Shown one piece after another: positions 29,515-37,925 of a DNA stretch of 64,000 bases. This stretch comes from JAOTYV01 sp041557595 (lineage in GTDB: Bacteria > Pseudomonadota > Alphaproteobacteria > UBA8366): assembly GCA_041557595.1 (NCBI GenBank), contig JBFFGE010000003.1, forward strand, positions 5,242 through 69,241. The letters run 5' to 3'. Made by a program: the position numbers and the translations under genes. The notes under the pieces are model-generated. The model saw nothing but the letters and a program-made list of their open reading frames with translations. It did no database searches and was not told where the DNA came from. Numbering within the stretch: the stretch's first letter is position 1; the number at the start of each line of letters is the position of its first letter.

Positions 29515-29556
29515 TAGACCATTTCTTGTTTAAATCGAATCATATGAAATGGTCTA
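29515..29556. repeat. 11-bp inverted repeat before the AGE epimerase gene
   Basis: TAGACCATTTC at 29515-29525 is mirrored by GAAATGGTCTA at 29546-29556 with a 20-base AT-rich spacer. It lies immediately upstream of the epimerase start, so it could be an operator. It could also be a hairpin in the lapA-epimerase transcript. Confidence 0.5.
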
Positions 29557-29639
29557 ACTCTTGGTTCTTACGCAAATACGTCGTCGCGAACCGTTTCGGT
29601 TCGCTCGGGACTTGCTCTAAGGCCGCCGCGCGGCTGTTG

Positions 29640-30026
29640 TCAGGACCGGTGCGCCGCCGCCGGTTCGGCGCGGTTTGCGCCGTTTTCCGGCGACATGTCG
29701 CTCGGGCCGGGCAAGGCGGTATTGATCGCCTCCCGCTCCGCCGATTCGGCCCTGCGCGCGAGGCCGCTCAGCTCCAGTTCCAGGGTTTCGACCTTTTTGC
29801 GCGCGCCGCGGGCGCGCCACCAGGCCCGGCCGCTGCCGAACCATGACACCAGCCCGCCGATAAGAATTCCGAGGGCAAGACCCAACAAGACGGTGAGGCC
29901 CAGCGGCAGTTCGGTTCGCCACGACAGCAACCAGGATTCAAACGTGACCATCTGATTATTTGTCATAACCAGATCGACCGTTAGAACGACAATCGTGAAG
30001 GCGAAAACCCAGAATAGTATCTTCAT
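29640..30026 (-). CDS. LapA-domain inner-membrane protein
   Basis: A 128-aa protein from the ATG at 30026 (MKILFWVFAFTIVVL). It has two membrane segments (about 3-20 and 42-64) with a short loop containing the MTNNQMVTFESWLLSW pattern of the LapA (DUF1049) family, then a cytoplasmic coiled coil rich in Glu/Arg. In E. coli LapA works with LapB in control of lipopolysaccharide synthesis. The gene follows ihfB, as in many alphaproteobacteria. An upstream in-frame ATG at 30062 would add 12 polar residues and is less likely. Confidence 0.8.
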   Translation of the reverse strand: MKILFWVFAFTIVVLTVDLVMTNNQMVTFESWLLSWRTELPLGLTVLLGLALGILIGGLVSWFGSGRAWWRARGARKKVETLELELSGLARRAESAEREAINTALPGPSDMSPENGANRAEPAAAHRS

Positions 30027-30108
30027 ATCGCGCGCCTCACCGGCCGGGTCGAATGCGGACAACCCAGCTCAAGCAACCCGCCATGGGACGCCTTTAGCCG
30101 ATGGATCG

Positions 30109-30399
30109 CTAACCCGGTGAATTAACGTTCAACATATCGCGAAGCTGCTTGCCCATCTTGAAAAAAGGCACCGCTTTGCGCGCGACCTGAACGGTTTCTC
30201 CGGTGCGAGGATTACGGCCTTGGCGCGCATCCCGAACTTTTACGGAAAACGCTCCGAAGCCGCGTAATTCGACCCTATCGCCATCCGCGAGCGCGGCAGA
30301 AATTTCGTCGAAAATAGTCGAAACAATTCGCTCGACATCGCGTTGATACAAGTGCGGATTGAGTTCCGCGATTTTTTGAATGAGTTGTGATTTTGTCAT
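30109..30399 (-). CDS. ihfB: Integration host factor subunit beta
   Basis: A 96-aa HU/IHF-family DNA-bending protein starting [14 protein letters not shown]. The family signature is [20 protein letters not shown], followed by NPRTGETV with the DNA-intercalating proline. The start at 30399 is chosen because homology begins there. It lies downstream of rpsA on the same strand, the classic rpsA-ihfB order. Confidence 0.95.
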   Translation of the reverse strand: MTKSQLIQKIAELNPHLYQRDVERIVSTIFDEISAALADGDRVELRGFGAFSVKVRDARQGRNPRTGETVQVARKAVPFFKMGKQLRDMLNVNSPG

Positions 30400-30602
30400 C
30401 GAACCCCAATTTCTCCTAAATGCACCTAACCGCCCCTCGGACAAATGCACCTGCGCCATTGGTTAAATAACAGCTCCCAAATGGTTATAACCCACCCTTC
30501 TAAAAGGGTGCCAGAGGGCGCGCAGGCCGTCAAGCCGCTCAATGTTGTAGCACAGGAAACTCTAAAATTTACGGCTGTTTGTGACATTTTTTGGAACGAT
30601 CT

Positions 30603-30643
30603 TTTTTTTAGGCCCGCCGCGAATGGCGGCGGGCCTAAAAAAA
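30603..30643. repeat. Perfect 18-bp inverted repeat between rpsA and ihfB
   Basis: Bases 30603-30620 and 30626-30643 are exact reverse complements around a five-base loop. The GC-rich core is AGGCCCGCCGC. The T-run lies on the 5' side and the A-run on the 3' side of the stem on both strands, opposite to an intrinsic terminator. It lies 26 bases past the rpsA stop, so it may be an mRNA 3'-end stabilising hairpin or a pause site, not a standard terminator. Confidence 0.75.
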
Positions 30644-30668
30644 TGTCAATTGACCATTTAATCGACGG

Positions 30669-32546
30669 TCAGTCGGAAGCGGCGTCTTTGGCCTTGTCGC
30701 CTTCATCTTTATCGGCTGCGGCCTTTTTGGCTTTTGGTTTCGCTTTGGCCTTGGTTTTCGGTGCGGCCTTTTTCTCGTCGGCCGTGTTATCGGCCGCGGT
30801 TTCTTCGGCGGCTTTTTCCGTCGCCGGAGCAGCCGACTCGCCGGCGTCCTGCTGGGCTTGATTCTCCCTCGATTTGAGGGCCGCGCCCAGGATGTCGCCA
30901 AGCGATGCGCCCGAATCGGAACTGCCGTACTCGGCCATCGCTTCTTTTTCTTCCTGCACTTCGCGCGCCTTGATCGAGAGGCTCAGCTTCCGGCTCGACT
31001 TGTCGATCGCCAGGACCTTTGCGTCGACCTTTTCGCCCGCCGCGAACCGATCGGGCCGCTGCTCGGAGCGATCGGCGGACAGGTCCGATTTCCGGATAAA
31101 GCCATGCACGCCGTCATTGACCGAAACTTCGACGCCGTTGTCGACGATCGCGGTAATGGTGCAGGTGACGGTCGCGCCCTTCTTGATTTCGGCCATGCCG
31201 CTGGCAAACGGATCGTCGGAGAGTTGTTTGATACCGAGGCTGATGCGCTCCTTGTCGGTATCGACATCGAGCACCTTGGCTTTGACCATCTGCCCTTTTT
31301 CGTAATCCGCGATTGCTTCCTCGCCGGATCGGCTCCAATCGATGTCGGAGAGATGCACCATGCCGTCGATTTCGCCGGGAAGGCCGACGAACAGGCCGAA
31401 TTCGGTGATATTCTTGATCTCGCCTTCGACCTCGGTGCCGACCGGGAACTGGTCGGAGAAGCCTTCCCACGGATTGCCCAGGCATTGCTTCAAGCCAAGG
31501 CTGATCCGGCGTTTCTGCGGATCGACGTCGAGGACCATGACCTCGACTTCCTGGCTCGTCGACACGATTTTGCCCGGATGGACGTTCTTTTTCGTCCAGC
31601 TCATTTCGGACACGTGCACGAGGCCTTCGATGCCGGATTCCAGTTCGACGAATGCGCCGTAATCGGTAATGTTGGTGACCCGGCCCTTCAGCTTCGTTCG
31701 GACCGGATACTTCGCCTCGACGCCGTCCCACGGGTCCGCCTCGAGCTGCTTCATGCCGAGGCTGATGCGCTGTGTCTCCGAATTGAAGCGGATCACCTGC
31801 ACCTCGATGGTTTCACCGATCTGCAGCGCTTCCGACGGATGGTTTATGCGCCGCCAGGCGATATCGGTGACATGCAGCAGGCCGTCGACGCCGCCTAGGT
31901 CGATGAACGCGCCGTAATCGGTGATGTTCTTGACGACGCCCTTGAGCACCTGCCCTTCGCGCAGGTTCTCGATCAGTTCGGTGCGCTGTTCGGCGCGGCT
32001 CTCTTCGAGCACGGCGCGACGCGAAACGACGATATTGCCGCGGCTGCGGTCCATCTTGAGAATTTGAAAAGGCTGCGGCGTGCCCATCAGCGGCGTAACG
32101 TCGCGCACCGGGCGGATGTCGACCTGGCTGCCCGGCAGGAATGCAACGGCGCCCTGAAGATCGACCGTGAAGCCACCCTTGACCCGACCGAAAATTGTCC
32201 CGGTGACACGGCTGGTGTCTTCGAAGGCTTTTTCCAATTCGACCCAGGCTTCCTCCCGGCGGGCTTTCTCCCGCGACAGCATCGCCTCGCCGTTCTTGCC
32301 TTCCATCCGTTCGAGGTACACCTCGACGGTGTCGCCCGCCTTGATTTCGGATTCCTGGCCCGGGCCAAAGAATTCCTTCAACGAAATCCGGCCTTCGGAC
32401 TTCAGCCCTACATCGACCAGCGCGTAATCATTCTCGATCGCGATCACCATGCCCTTGAGCACGGTTCCCTCAAGGCCTTCATGCGCTCCAAGCGATTCGT
32501 TGAGCAGATCTTCGAAACTTTCGCGTTTTGCAGCGTCCGCTGACAT
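30669..32546 (-). CDS. rpsA: 30S ribosomal protein S1
   Basis: A 625-aa S1 protein with six tandem S1/OB-fold repeats (about residues 25-545), several with the ITDYGAF and HVSEMSW signatures, and a C-terminal tail rich in Lys, Ala and Glu (about 560-625). It binds mRNA leaders and helps recruit them to the 30S subunit. The start at 32546 (MSADAAKRESFEDLL) has an AAGGA about 12 bases upstream; an in-frame TTG four codons earlier is possible but too close to that site. The Lys/Ala-rich tail is longer than in enterobacteria. Confidence 0.96.
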   Translation of the reverse strand: MSADAAKRESFEDLLNESLGAHEGLEGTVLKGMVIAIENDYALVDVGLKSEGRISLKEFFGPGQESEIKAGDTVEVYLERMEGKNGEAMLSREKARREEAWVELEKAFEDTSRVTGTIFGRVKGGFTVDLQGAVAFLPGSQVDIRPVRDVTPLMGTPQPFQILKMDRSRGNIVVSRRAVLEESRAEQRTELIENLREGQVLKGVVKNITDYGAFIDLGGVDGLLHVTDIAWRRINHPSEALQIGETIEVQVIRFNSETQRISLGMKQLEADPWDGVEAKYPVRTKLKGRVTNITDYGAFVELESGIEGLVHVSEMSWTKKNVHPGKIVSTSQEVEVMVLDVDPQKRRISLGLKQCLGNPWEGFSDQFPVGTEVEGEIKNITEFGLFVGLPGEIDGMVHLSDIDWSRSGEEAIADYEKGQMVKAKVLDVDTDKERISLGIKQLSDDPFASGMAEIKKGATVTCTITAIVDNGVEVSVNDGVHGFIRKSDLSADRSEQRPDRFAAGEKVDAKVLAIDKSSRKLSLSIKAREVQEEKEAMAEYGSSDSGASLGDILGAALKSRENQAQQDAGESAAPATEKAAEETAADNTADEKKAAPKTKAKAKPKAKKAAADKDEGDKAKDAASD

Positions 32547-32744
32547 AATGTTCAACAATCCTTTCCGATAAAAATCAGAAACGTATGCCTGCCGGTTGTA
32601 TCCGGCGGTCTTCGAGAGAGCCCTGGCCGCCGGCGCCCCATGCGCAGACGTTCACCACACGACGGCTCTCGGCGTCGCTGTTCTGCAGGTAGTTCGGATT
32701 GCCGGATCACGGCAAAGGCTCGAACCGAGCCGGCCTGGGCGTTC

Positions 32745-33392
32745 CTATGGCGGCCCAAGCGCTTGCCGTTCTTCGACATACGCCAGCGCGGCGTCAAACG
32801 CCGCATCGGCGGTCATCTCGCTCGTATCGATGCGCTTTGCATCCTCGGCTGCGAGTAATGGCGCAGCCGAACGGCTCGAGTCCCGAGCGTCTCGTTCCTT
32901 TAAGTCCTGCAGGACGCGCGAATATATACTGGTCTCACCGCGTTCAAGCAACTCCTTATGGCGGCGCGCCGCGCGAACGTCGATGGCAGCGGTGACATAG
33001 AGTTTAACCTCGGCTTCCGGGCAAACGACCGTGCCGATGTCTCGGCCGTCGATTACCGCGCCGCCGCCGCCATTCGGCGGGTGCGTCGCAAAGGTCCGCT
33101 GAAAATCGAGCAAGGCCTCCCGGACTTCCAGAATCGCCGCCACCTTGGAGGCCGCGACGGCCGCGTCGTCGCCGGCGAGCGCCGCATCGTCAAGGTCCGA
33201 GGCGCGCAGCAACTTGGCCTTTTGCAGCGCGATTCCGGCATCTTCCGGATCGCCGCCAGCACGTAGCACGGCCAGCCCGACGGCCCGGTACAGCTTGCCG
33301 GAATCGAGGTGCGCATAGCCAAAATGGCCGGCCAACCGGCGCGCCAGGGTACCCTTGCCGGAGGCGGCGGGGCCGTCGATCGCGATGATCAC
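32745..33392 (-). CDS. cmk: Cytidylate kinase
   Basis: A 215-aa NMP kinase starting at GTG 33392. The P-loop is [16 protein letters not shown] (6-21) and the substrate-binding [10 protein letters not shown] and DGRDIGT segments are present. It phosphorylates CMP and dCMP. The GTG overlaps the aroA stop by four bases, giving the conserved aroA-cmk-rpsA order. The 198 bases between cmk and rpsA probably hold the rpsA promoter. Confidence 0.95.
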   Translation of the reverse strand: MIIAIDGPAASGKGTLARRLAGHFGYAHLDSGKLYRAVGLAVLRAGGDPEDAGIALQKAKLLRASDLDDAALAGDDAAVAASKVAAILEVREALLDFQRTFATHPPNGGGGAVIDGRDIGTVVCPEAEVKLYVTAAIDVRAARRHKELLERGETSIYSRVLQDLKERDARDSSRSAAPLLAAEDAKRIDTSEMTADAAFDAALAYVEERQALGPP

Positions 33393-34732
33393 CCGTCACC
33401 CGCCGCAGCGGCAAGCGTGCCGCCGATGCCGCCGATCATCTCGGCAAATCCGGGAAAGCTGGTATCGATCGCCGTGCCGTCGTCGATGGTGACCGGGCGT
33501 TCGGCGGCGAGGCCGAGGATCAGGAAACTCATCGCAATACGGTGGTCGAAATGGGTGGCGACCGGCGTGTTGTTGCCGCCGCGCGGCCGGCCGTCGACGC
33601 CGGTTACGATCAGGTCGTCTTCACCGGCCGTGACCTCGACGCCGCAGGCGCCGAGCCCGTCGGCGATGGCGGCCAGGCGGTCGCTTTCCTTGACCCGCAA
33701 TTCGGCAAGGCCGCGCATCACCGTGCGGCCCTTCGCGGCGGCGGCCGCCACCGCCAGGATCGGGTACTCGTCAATCATCGCAGGCGCGCGTTCCGCCGGC
33801 ACCTCGACGCCCACCAGCGGACCGTGCCGTGCGGTCAGATCGGCAACGGGCTCGCCGGCCAGATCGCGCCGGTTGGCGATCGTCAGGTCGGCGCCCATCT
33901 CCTGCAAGGTCTCGATCAGGCCGATGCGGCCGGGGTTCATGCCGACCGTCCGCACGGTTACGGATGAGCCCGGCACCATCAGTGCGGCGACCAGGGGAAA
34001 AGCGGCGGAGCTGATATCGGCGGGAACGTCGATCGTCGCGGCGGTCAATTCCGGCTGGCCGGTGACGGTTATCCTGTTGCCGCCGTCCTGCAAGGGGACG
34101 ACCGCGACCGATGCGCCGAAATGCCGCAGCATGCGCTCGGTATGGTCGCGGGTCGGACGTTCCTCGATCACCGTGGTTTCGCCCGGCGCGTTGAGGCCGG
34201 CCAACAGAACCGCCGACTTGACTTGCGCCGATGCGACCGGCGGCGTGTATTCGACCGGCATGGCTTCTGCCGCACCGACCACCGTTAGCGGCAAGCGGCC
34301 GCCGTCGCGCGTCAAAATCGTCGCCCCGAAACCGCGCAACGGCGCCGCGACCCGTTCCATCGGGCGCGATCGCAGCGAGTGGTCTCCGGTCATGACGCAG
34401 GTTATCGGATGACTGGCGAGGACGCCGAGCAGAAGCCGCGCCGCGGTTCCCGAATTGCCCATATCGAGAACGTCGTCGGGTTCGCTCAAACCGCCGATGC
34501 CGACGCCGTGGATGGTCCAGCAACCGGGGCCGGTCTGGGACGCCGCCGCGCCGAGGGCGCGAATCGCCGCAAGGGTGCGGAGGACATCTTCGCCTTCCAG
34601 CAGGCCGGCGACGCGCGTTTCGCCAACCGCGAGCGCGCCGATCAAGACGGCGCGGTGCGAAATGGACTTGTCGCCCGGTACGGGGCATTCGCCGGCCAAT
34701 GCGCTGGCGGGGGATGCGATCATTGGCTGCAT
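33389..34732 (-). CDS. aroA: 3-phosphoshikimate 1-carboxyvinyltransferase (EPSP synthase)
   Basis: A 447-aa shikimate-pathway enzyme joining shikimate-3-phosphate and PEP. The [17 protein letters not shown] and [13 protein letters not shown] signatures are present, and RVKESDRL lies toward the C-terminus. The start at 34732 (MQPMIASP) is chosen because an AAGGA lies nine bases upstream; the longer frame from 34774 has no ribosome-binding site. An Ala near the glyphosate-contacting loop (GNSGTA) is a class II-like feature, but resistance cannot be judged. Confidence 0.95.
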   Translation of the reverse strand: MQPMIASPASALAGECPVPGDKSISHRAVLIGALAVGETRVAGLLEGEDVLRTLAAIRALGAAASQTGPGCWTIHGVGIGGLSEPDDVLDMGNSGTAARLLLGVLASHPITCVMTGDHSLRSRPMERVAAPLRGFGATILTRDGGRLPLTVVGAAEAMPVEYTPPVASAQVKSAVLLAGLNAPGETTVIEERPTRDHTERMLRHFGASVAVVPLQDGGNRITVTGQPELTAATIDVPADISSAAFPLVAALMVPGSSVTVRTVGMNPGRIGLIETLQEMGADLTIANRRDLAGEPVADLTARHGPLVGVEVPAERAPAMIDEYPILAVAAAAAKGRTVMRGLAELRVKESDRLAAIADGLGACGVEVTAGEDDLIVTGVDGRPRGGNNTPVATHFDHRIAMSFLILGLAAERPVTIDDGTAIDTSFPGFAEMIGGIGGTLAAAAGDG

Positions 34733-34909
34733 GCCATGGATTCCTTTGGCTCGATCCGGTGCAGTCTCTACCATAAAGCCGTTGCACCGTCATAGATTTG
34801 CGACATTCGCCGGCGCGACGGCCTGAAAAGACAAAAAGCCCTTGATAGATTGTAGAGATCGTGGCAATTGGCACGCGCCTTCCAGCCGGCCAATTTTAAG
34901 GAGATTGCC

Positions 34910-35260
34910 GTGGCGAAACCGGAATGGGGAACCAAGCGCCTGTGTACGGGCTGTGGCGACCGTTTCTATGATTTGCAACGCGATCCGATCGTGTGTCCGA
35001 AATGCGGTGTCGTTTTCGATCCCGAGCAGGTGACCCGTCTCAAACGGGCCCGCAACTCACCGCCACCCGAGCCGAAGCCGAAGCCGGCAGTCGTAGCCGC
35101 CAATGACGACGCAGCCGCCGTTGTCGCGGACGACGATATCGATGATATCGATGACGACGACGCCGATGATATAATTCCGGACGAGGATGATGATAGCAGT
35201 GACGATATTGACGAGTTGGTCGAAGGTGTCGAGGTCGTCAAGGAGAAACCCGACGAATAG
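34910..35260 (+). CDS. TIGR02300-type zinc-ribbon protein with acidic tail
   Basis: A 116-aa protein starting at GTG 34910; AAGGAG at 34898-34903 decides this start over the ATG at 34868. The N-terminal PEWGTKRLCTGCGDRFYDL with C12, C15, C29 and C32 forms a zinc ribbon, the signature of the conserved alphaproteobacterial TIGR02300 family. The second half is almost entirely Asp/Glu (about 68-110). The family has no assigned function; a nucleic-acid or ribosome-associated role is only a guess. It is divergent from aroA and lies just upstream of tRNA-Ala. Confidence 0.85.
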   Translation: MAKPEWGTKRLCTGCGDRFYDLQRDPIVCPKCGVVFDPEQVTRLKRARNSPPPEPKPKPAVVAANDDAAAVVADDDIDDIDDDDADDIIPDEDDDSSDDIDELVEGVEVVKEKPDE

Positions 35261-35370
35261 ACGGCCCGTTCCCGGCAGGTGAATTTTCCCTTGCCTCCGG
35301 ACGGCGCGTATTTATAACGGTCCCGTCCCACCAGGTGCCAAACCGGCCGCGGCGGGCGCGACCATTCCAT

Positions 35371-35446
<76 letters not shown>

Positions 35447-35812
35447 TCATTTCAATAGGTTGGGTGCGCTTAGCTGGGCCTCTGCCCTTTCAGTAAGCAC
35501 ATAGTAAGCACGTCTACCTAATTTCGCGACCAGTCGGAGAGGGGGTGCCCCCCCCCCTCGGCCTTCGCGTGGTTACGCTAGTTCCACCTCTCTAGCGGCC
35601 CCCAAAAACTCGCCGCTTTAGCGGAGCCGAAATACTCGGGAGTCCGCTTTCGCGTGTATTACGTCCAGTCTTCCCCCAACATCGGGTACTGGGTCAGTTT
35701 GAAAATGGGCCGGGTTGACATATTCTGGCAGCTTGATCCCGATCAACGCATAGACCTGTCCGGCGTTCCAATTTCCTTATCGTTGAACTTGATGTCTTGA
35801 ACGGAGCCAAAG
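35447..35812. other. Gene-free mosaic spacer after tRNA-Ala
   Basis: 366 bases with no supported gene. It contains a short tandem duplication of AGTAAGCAC near 35492-35512, a run of C at 35548-35557, and the first copy of the 98-bp direct repeat. The start of hsp20 follows. No second copy of the tRNA 3' end, which would mark an intact island, was seen downstream. Confidence 0.6.
35554..35651 (+). repeat. 98-bp direct repeat, copy 1 (left of hsp20)
   Basis: Starts CCCCTCGGCCTTCGCG and ends GGGAGTCCGCTTTC. The last 60 bases match copy 2 at 36323-36420 almost perfectly, with two substitutions; the first 38 are looser. The core contains small hairpins (for example CCGCT-TT-AGCGG). The two copies flank the hsp20 gene in the same orientation. 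Confidence 0.85.
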
Positions 35813-36232
35813 ATGGTCGAAAAGTCCCACACTGCTGGTTCGTGGCAAAATCTCTACGAGCCACTCCGCGCATTCGGTCAAACTGTCGCCGATTGGTTTG
35901 CACCGCGTTCCGACGCATCCGCGATGGAAGACTTCTACGAAATCAATGTCGAACTACCTGGTGTAAAAGCTGAAGACATTGATGTGTCGATGCATGACAA
36001 CAGTCTCGTCGTTCGTGGTGAGAAGCGGTTCGAACGCGAGGAAAAGGGACGGACCTACTACTTCTCTGAACGAGAGCACGGTTCTTTCCAGAGGACATTT
36101 CGGCTCCCGCCCGATGCGGACAGCGAAAAGATCGAAGCGACGTACAGTGACGGCGTTATGTGCTTGAAGATTGCCAAGCGGGCATCATCGGCGGCGGCGG
36201 CGGGCAAAAAGATCAAGGTCCGCACTCCCTAG
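35813..36232 (+). CDS. Small heat-shock protein (Hsp20/alpha-crystallin family)
   Basis: A 139-aa chaperone with the alpha-crystallin domain at about 38-130. EINVELPGVKAEDIDVSM and the GSFQRTFRLP strand are present, and the C-terminal A-x-x-x-L/I region follows. A GGAG site lies eight bases before the ATG. Such proteins hold unfolding proteins until ATP-dependent chaperones act. It stands alone between two 98-bp direct repeats behind a tRNA, which suggests acquisition or amplification as a unit. Confidence 0.92.
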   Translation: MVEKSHTAGSWQNLYEPLRAFGQTVADWFAPRSDASAMEDFYEINVELPGVKAEDIDVSMHDNSLVVRGEKRFEREEKGRTYYFSEREHGSFQRTFRLPPDADSEKIEATYSDGVMCLKIAKRASSAAAAGKKIKVRTP

Positions 36233-36322
36233 GTCAAGGAGTTGAGTTGCCACCTTTAGCCGGATCCAGGTCCTAAATTAAAAAACTGACAATCTGCGTC
36301 AAAGCAGCAATCCCTTTGGTTT

Positions 36323-36420
36323 CCCCTCGGCCTTCGCGGCGTTGCGCTTGTTTGCCCTCTCTAGCGGCCCCCAAATACTCGCCGCTCTAGCGGAGCCGAA
36401 ATACTCGGGAGTCCGCTTTC
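36323..36420 (+). repeat. 98-bp direct repeat, copy 2 (right of hsp20)
   Basis: Second copy of the repeat at 35554-35651, same orientation, 769 bases further on and the same length. The bases between the hsp20 stop and this copy (36233-36322) contain nothing I recognise. Confidence 0.85.
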
Positions 36421-36523
36421 TCCCGGATTAGGCGCGCGGCTGGCGTGTTGCCAGTGTGCGTTGCCGCGGACTTCCAGAGCCGGATCGTTCGGCATGATCT
36501 TCCTCAATGCGAGAAGATGATTT

Positions 36524-36799
36524 GTGATGGGATTATACCAAATGCGTTGGTTTTCCCGTGCAATCGTATTGGGCTGTTTTTTGTTGCTAATGACGGCTTG
36601 CAGTCGAGATGAAAATCGAGACCGCTGGTGGCCTGCGCCTGACCCTCTCCCCTTTGATATTGCCTTATTGTGCGGGGAAGCTGGACACATGGTCGCCGAA
36701 TGGCAGCGGAGGCAGTATGAGGCGGACGTGAGGCGCGCGGGGTCGGCGATGGTACGCTGCGACCGTCAAGAATCTGCGGGAACGGGCCGGGCGGATTGA
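36524..36799 (+). CDS. Small predicted lipoprotein, unknown function
   Basis: A 91-aa ORF with a hydrophobic signal and a lipobox-like LMTAC (about 22-26); an internal ATG at 36542 (MRWFSRAIVLG) is an equally good start. The body (EWQRRQYEADVRRAG) is helical. The last codons look unlike the rest, while another frame of the same DNA continues as VKNLRERAGRIEKRQEAA to a stop near 36820. A frameshift near 36745 is therefore possible. No family recognised. The base composition is AT-richer than the flanking core genes. Confidence 0.45.
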   Translation: MMGLYQMRWFSRAIVLGCFLLLMTACSRDENRDRWWPAPDPLPFDIALLCGEAGHMVAEWQRRQYEADVRRAGSAMVRCDRQESAGTGRAD

Positions 36800-36836
36800 A
36801 AAGCGGCAGGAAGCGGCTTGAAAGTAGGAGGGCGGG

Positions 36837-37226
36837 ATGCGCGTGTTAATTGGAGCGATGCTGGTCTATGTCGTCGCTTCAACGCCTGTATCTGCCGAAG
36901 AAAAGTCACTCGATGAGCGATTGCGGGAACGGCAGCAGGAACGAGAAAAGGCGAAAGAGGTCTTCTTCTGCACGGATACGAACGTTGCGGGCCTCGTGTG
37001 GGACAAGAAGAACCCGCAAGGTGACGGGCGAGTGCAAAAGTTTAACGGTTTTCGCTACACCATGAGGATCAATTCAAAGACAGCGCGTTTGATGACAATC
37101 ACCGCAGGCGGACGCGCAGGTCGAGAAGTTTCTCTCCAGCGGCGGTTCAAGCCGGCGTCGTGCAATCCGCCAAAAGAGGACAAGAATGCCGGCGCCAAAG
37201 AAAGCGGGAGCAACCCAGAACGGTAA
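36837..37226 (+). CDS. Small exported hypothetical protein
   Basis: A 129-aa ORF with a signal peptide (cleavage probably after VSA, about residue 20) and a charged helical start (DERLRERQQEREKAKEVFF). A folded segment with Cys45 follows. A GGAGGGCGGG sequence precedes the ATG and supports translation. The last 40-50 codons lie opposite convincing coding sequence of a membrane protein on the other strand, so the true C-terminus may have been lost at a recombination junction. No family recognised. Confidence 0.5.
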   Translation: MRVLIGAMLVYVVASTPVSAEEKSLDERLRERQQEREKAKEVFFCTDTNVAGLVWDKKNPQGDGRVQKFNGFRYTMRINSKTARLMTITAGGRAGREVSLQRRFKPASCNPPKEDKNAGAKESGSNPER

Positions 37227-37727
37227 ATCGAGCCAGGCGAAGGGTGTCAGTAACAACGCCCATCCGGGCAAATACTGGCTGATCCAGATCCCGCGCGTAA
37301 CGACGAAGCGCGGATGGGAAAAGGCGTCGGGTATGGGCGGCGCAGGCACGGTCAACTTGCCAAGAGCGAATGTCTCCGCCTGCATCATCGCGGCGTAGAT
37401 ATCGTCTGAAATTGGAAACCCCTGTAGCCAGAGTCCACCCACGAGCCATCCGACACCAGTGGCGAGCAAGGCCCATTTCCAGACGCCGAGCCGGCCGAAC
37501 CGGTTGCCGACGCGCGCGACAAAGCCGGTGATATCCGGCGCGCTCTCCCATTTCCAGCAGGTCAGACCGCTAACGAGGAGGGCGAGGAGCGCAAACCCGG
37601 CGGTCCAGTGGGGCGAGAATGACGTTACGCCGACGACCCAGGGCGCCGCCAAACCGAGCAGCGCCAACGGGACAAGCCGAGCCAATTGCCGGACGATTGG
37701 CATTTGAGGAGGCATCACCATCTCCAA
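37074..37727 (-). pseudogene. Truncated integral-membrane glycosyltransferase-like protein (N-terminal fragment)
   Basis: 217 aa with about four to five hydrophobic helices and a loop GFPISDDIYAAMMQAETFALGKL, followed by SHPRFVVTRGIWISQYLPGW. This is the layout of the first part of ArnT/PMT-like (GT39/GT-C) membrane enzymes, whose full length is usually over 400 aa. After WRIARR the sequence becomes non-membrane and Cys-rich, and stops inside the opposing hypothetical gene. It therefore looks like a 3'-truncated remnant. ATG at 37715 is an alternative start. Confidence 0.55.
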
Positions 37728-37925
37728 ATGTGCGCTCCGACGCGGGTGTTGCCACCTCGCGGTCCACGAGGCCGGTTTCTGTGCATCTCCTTACCGGAAG
37801 CGCATTTCGGCGGCAACCAATGCGGGCTATGTGCCTCTTGCGTCGACGGCCGAGCACGCCAAAACTGCATATTGCCAAACAGCGGGCTCTTTCGGGGAAA
37901 ATCGGTCGGCAATTTCGCTGGATCT

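Noticed and set aside
30603..30643. Intrinsic terminator for rpsA
   Set aside because: The A and T tracts are on the wrong sides of the stem for either strand.
35447..37925. Intact integrative island at tRNA-Ala
   Set aside because: No integrase and no second copy of the tRNA 3' end were found; only repeats and fragments are present.
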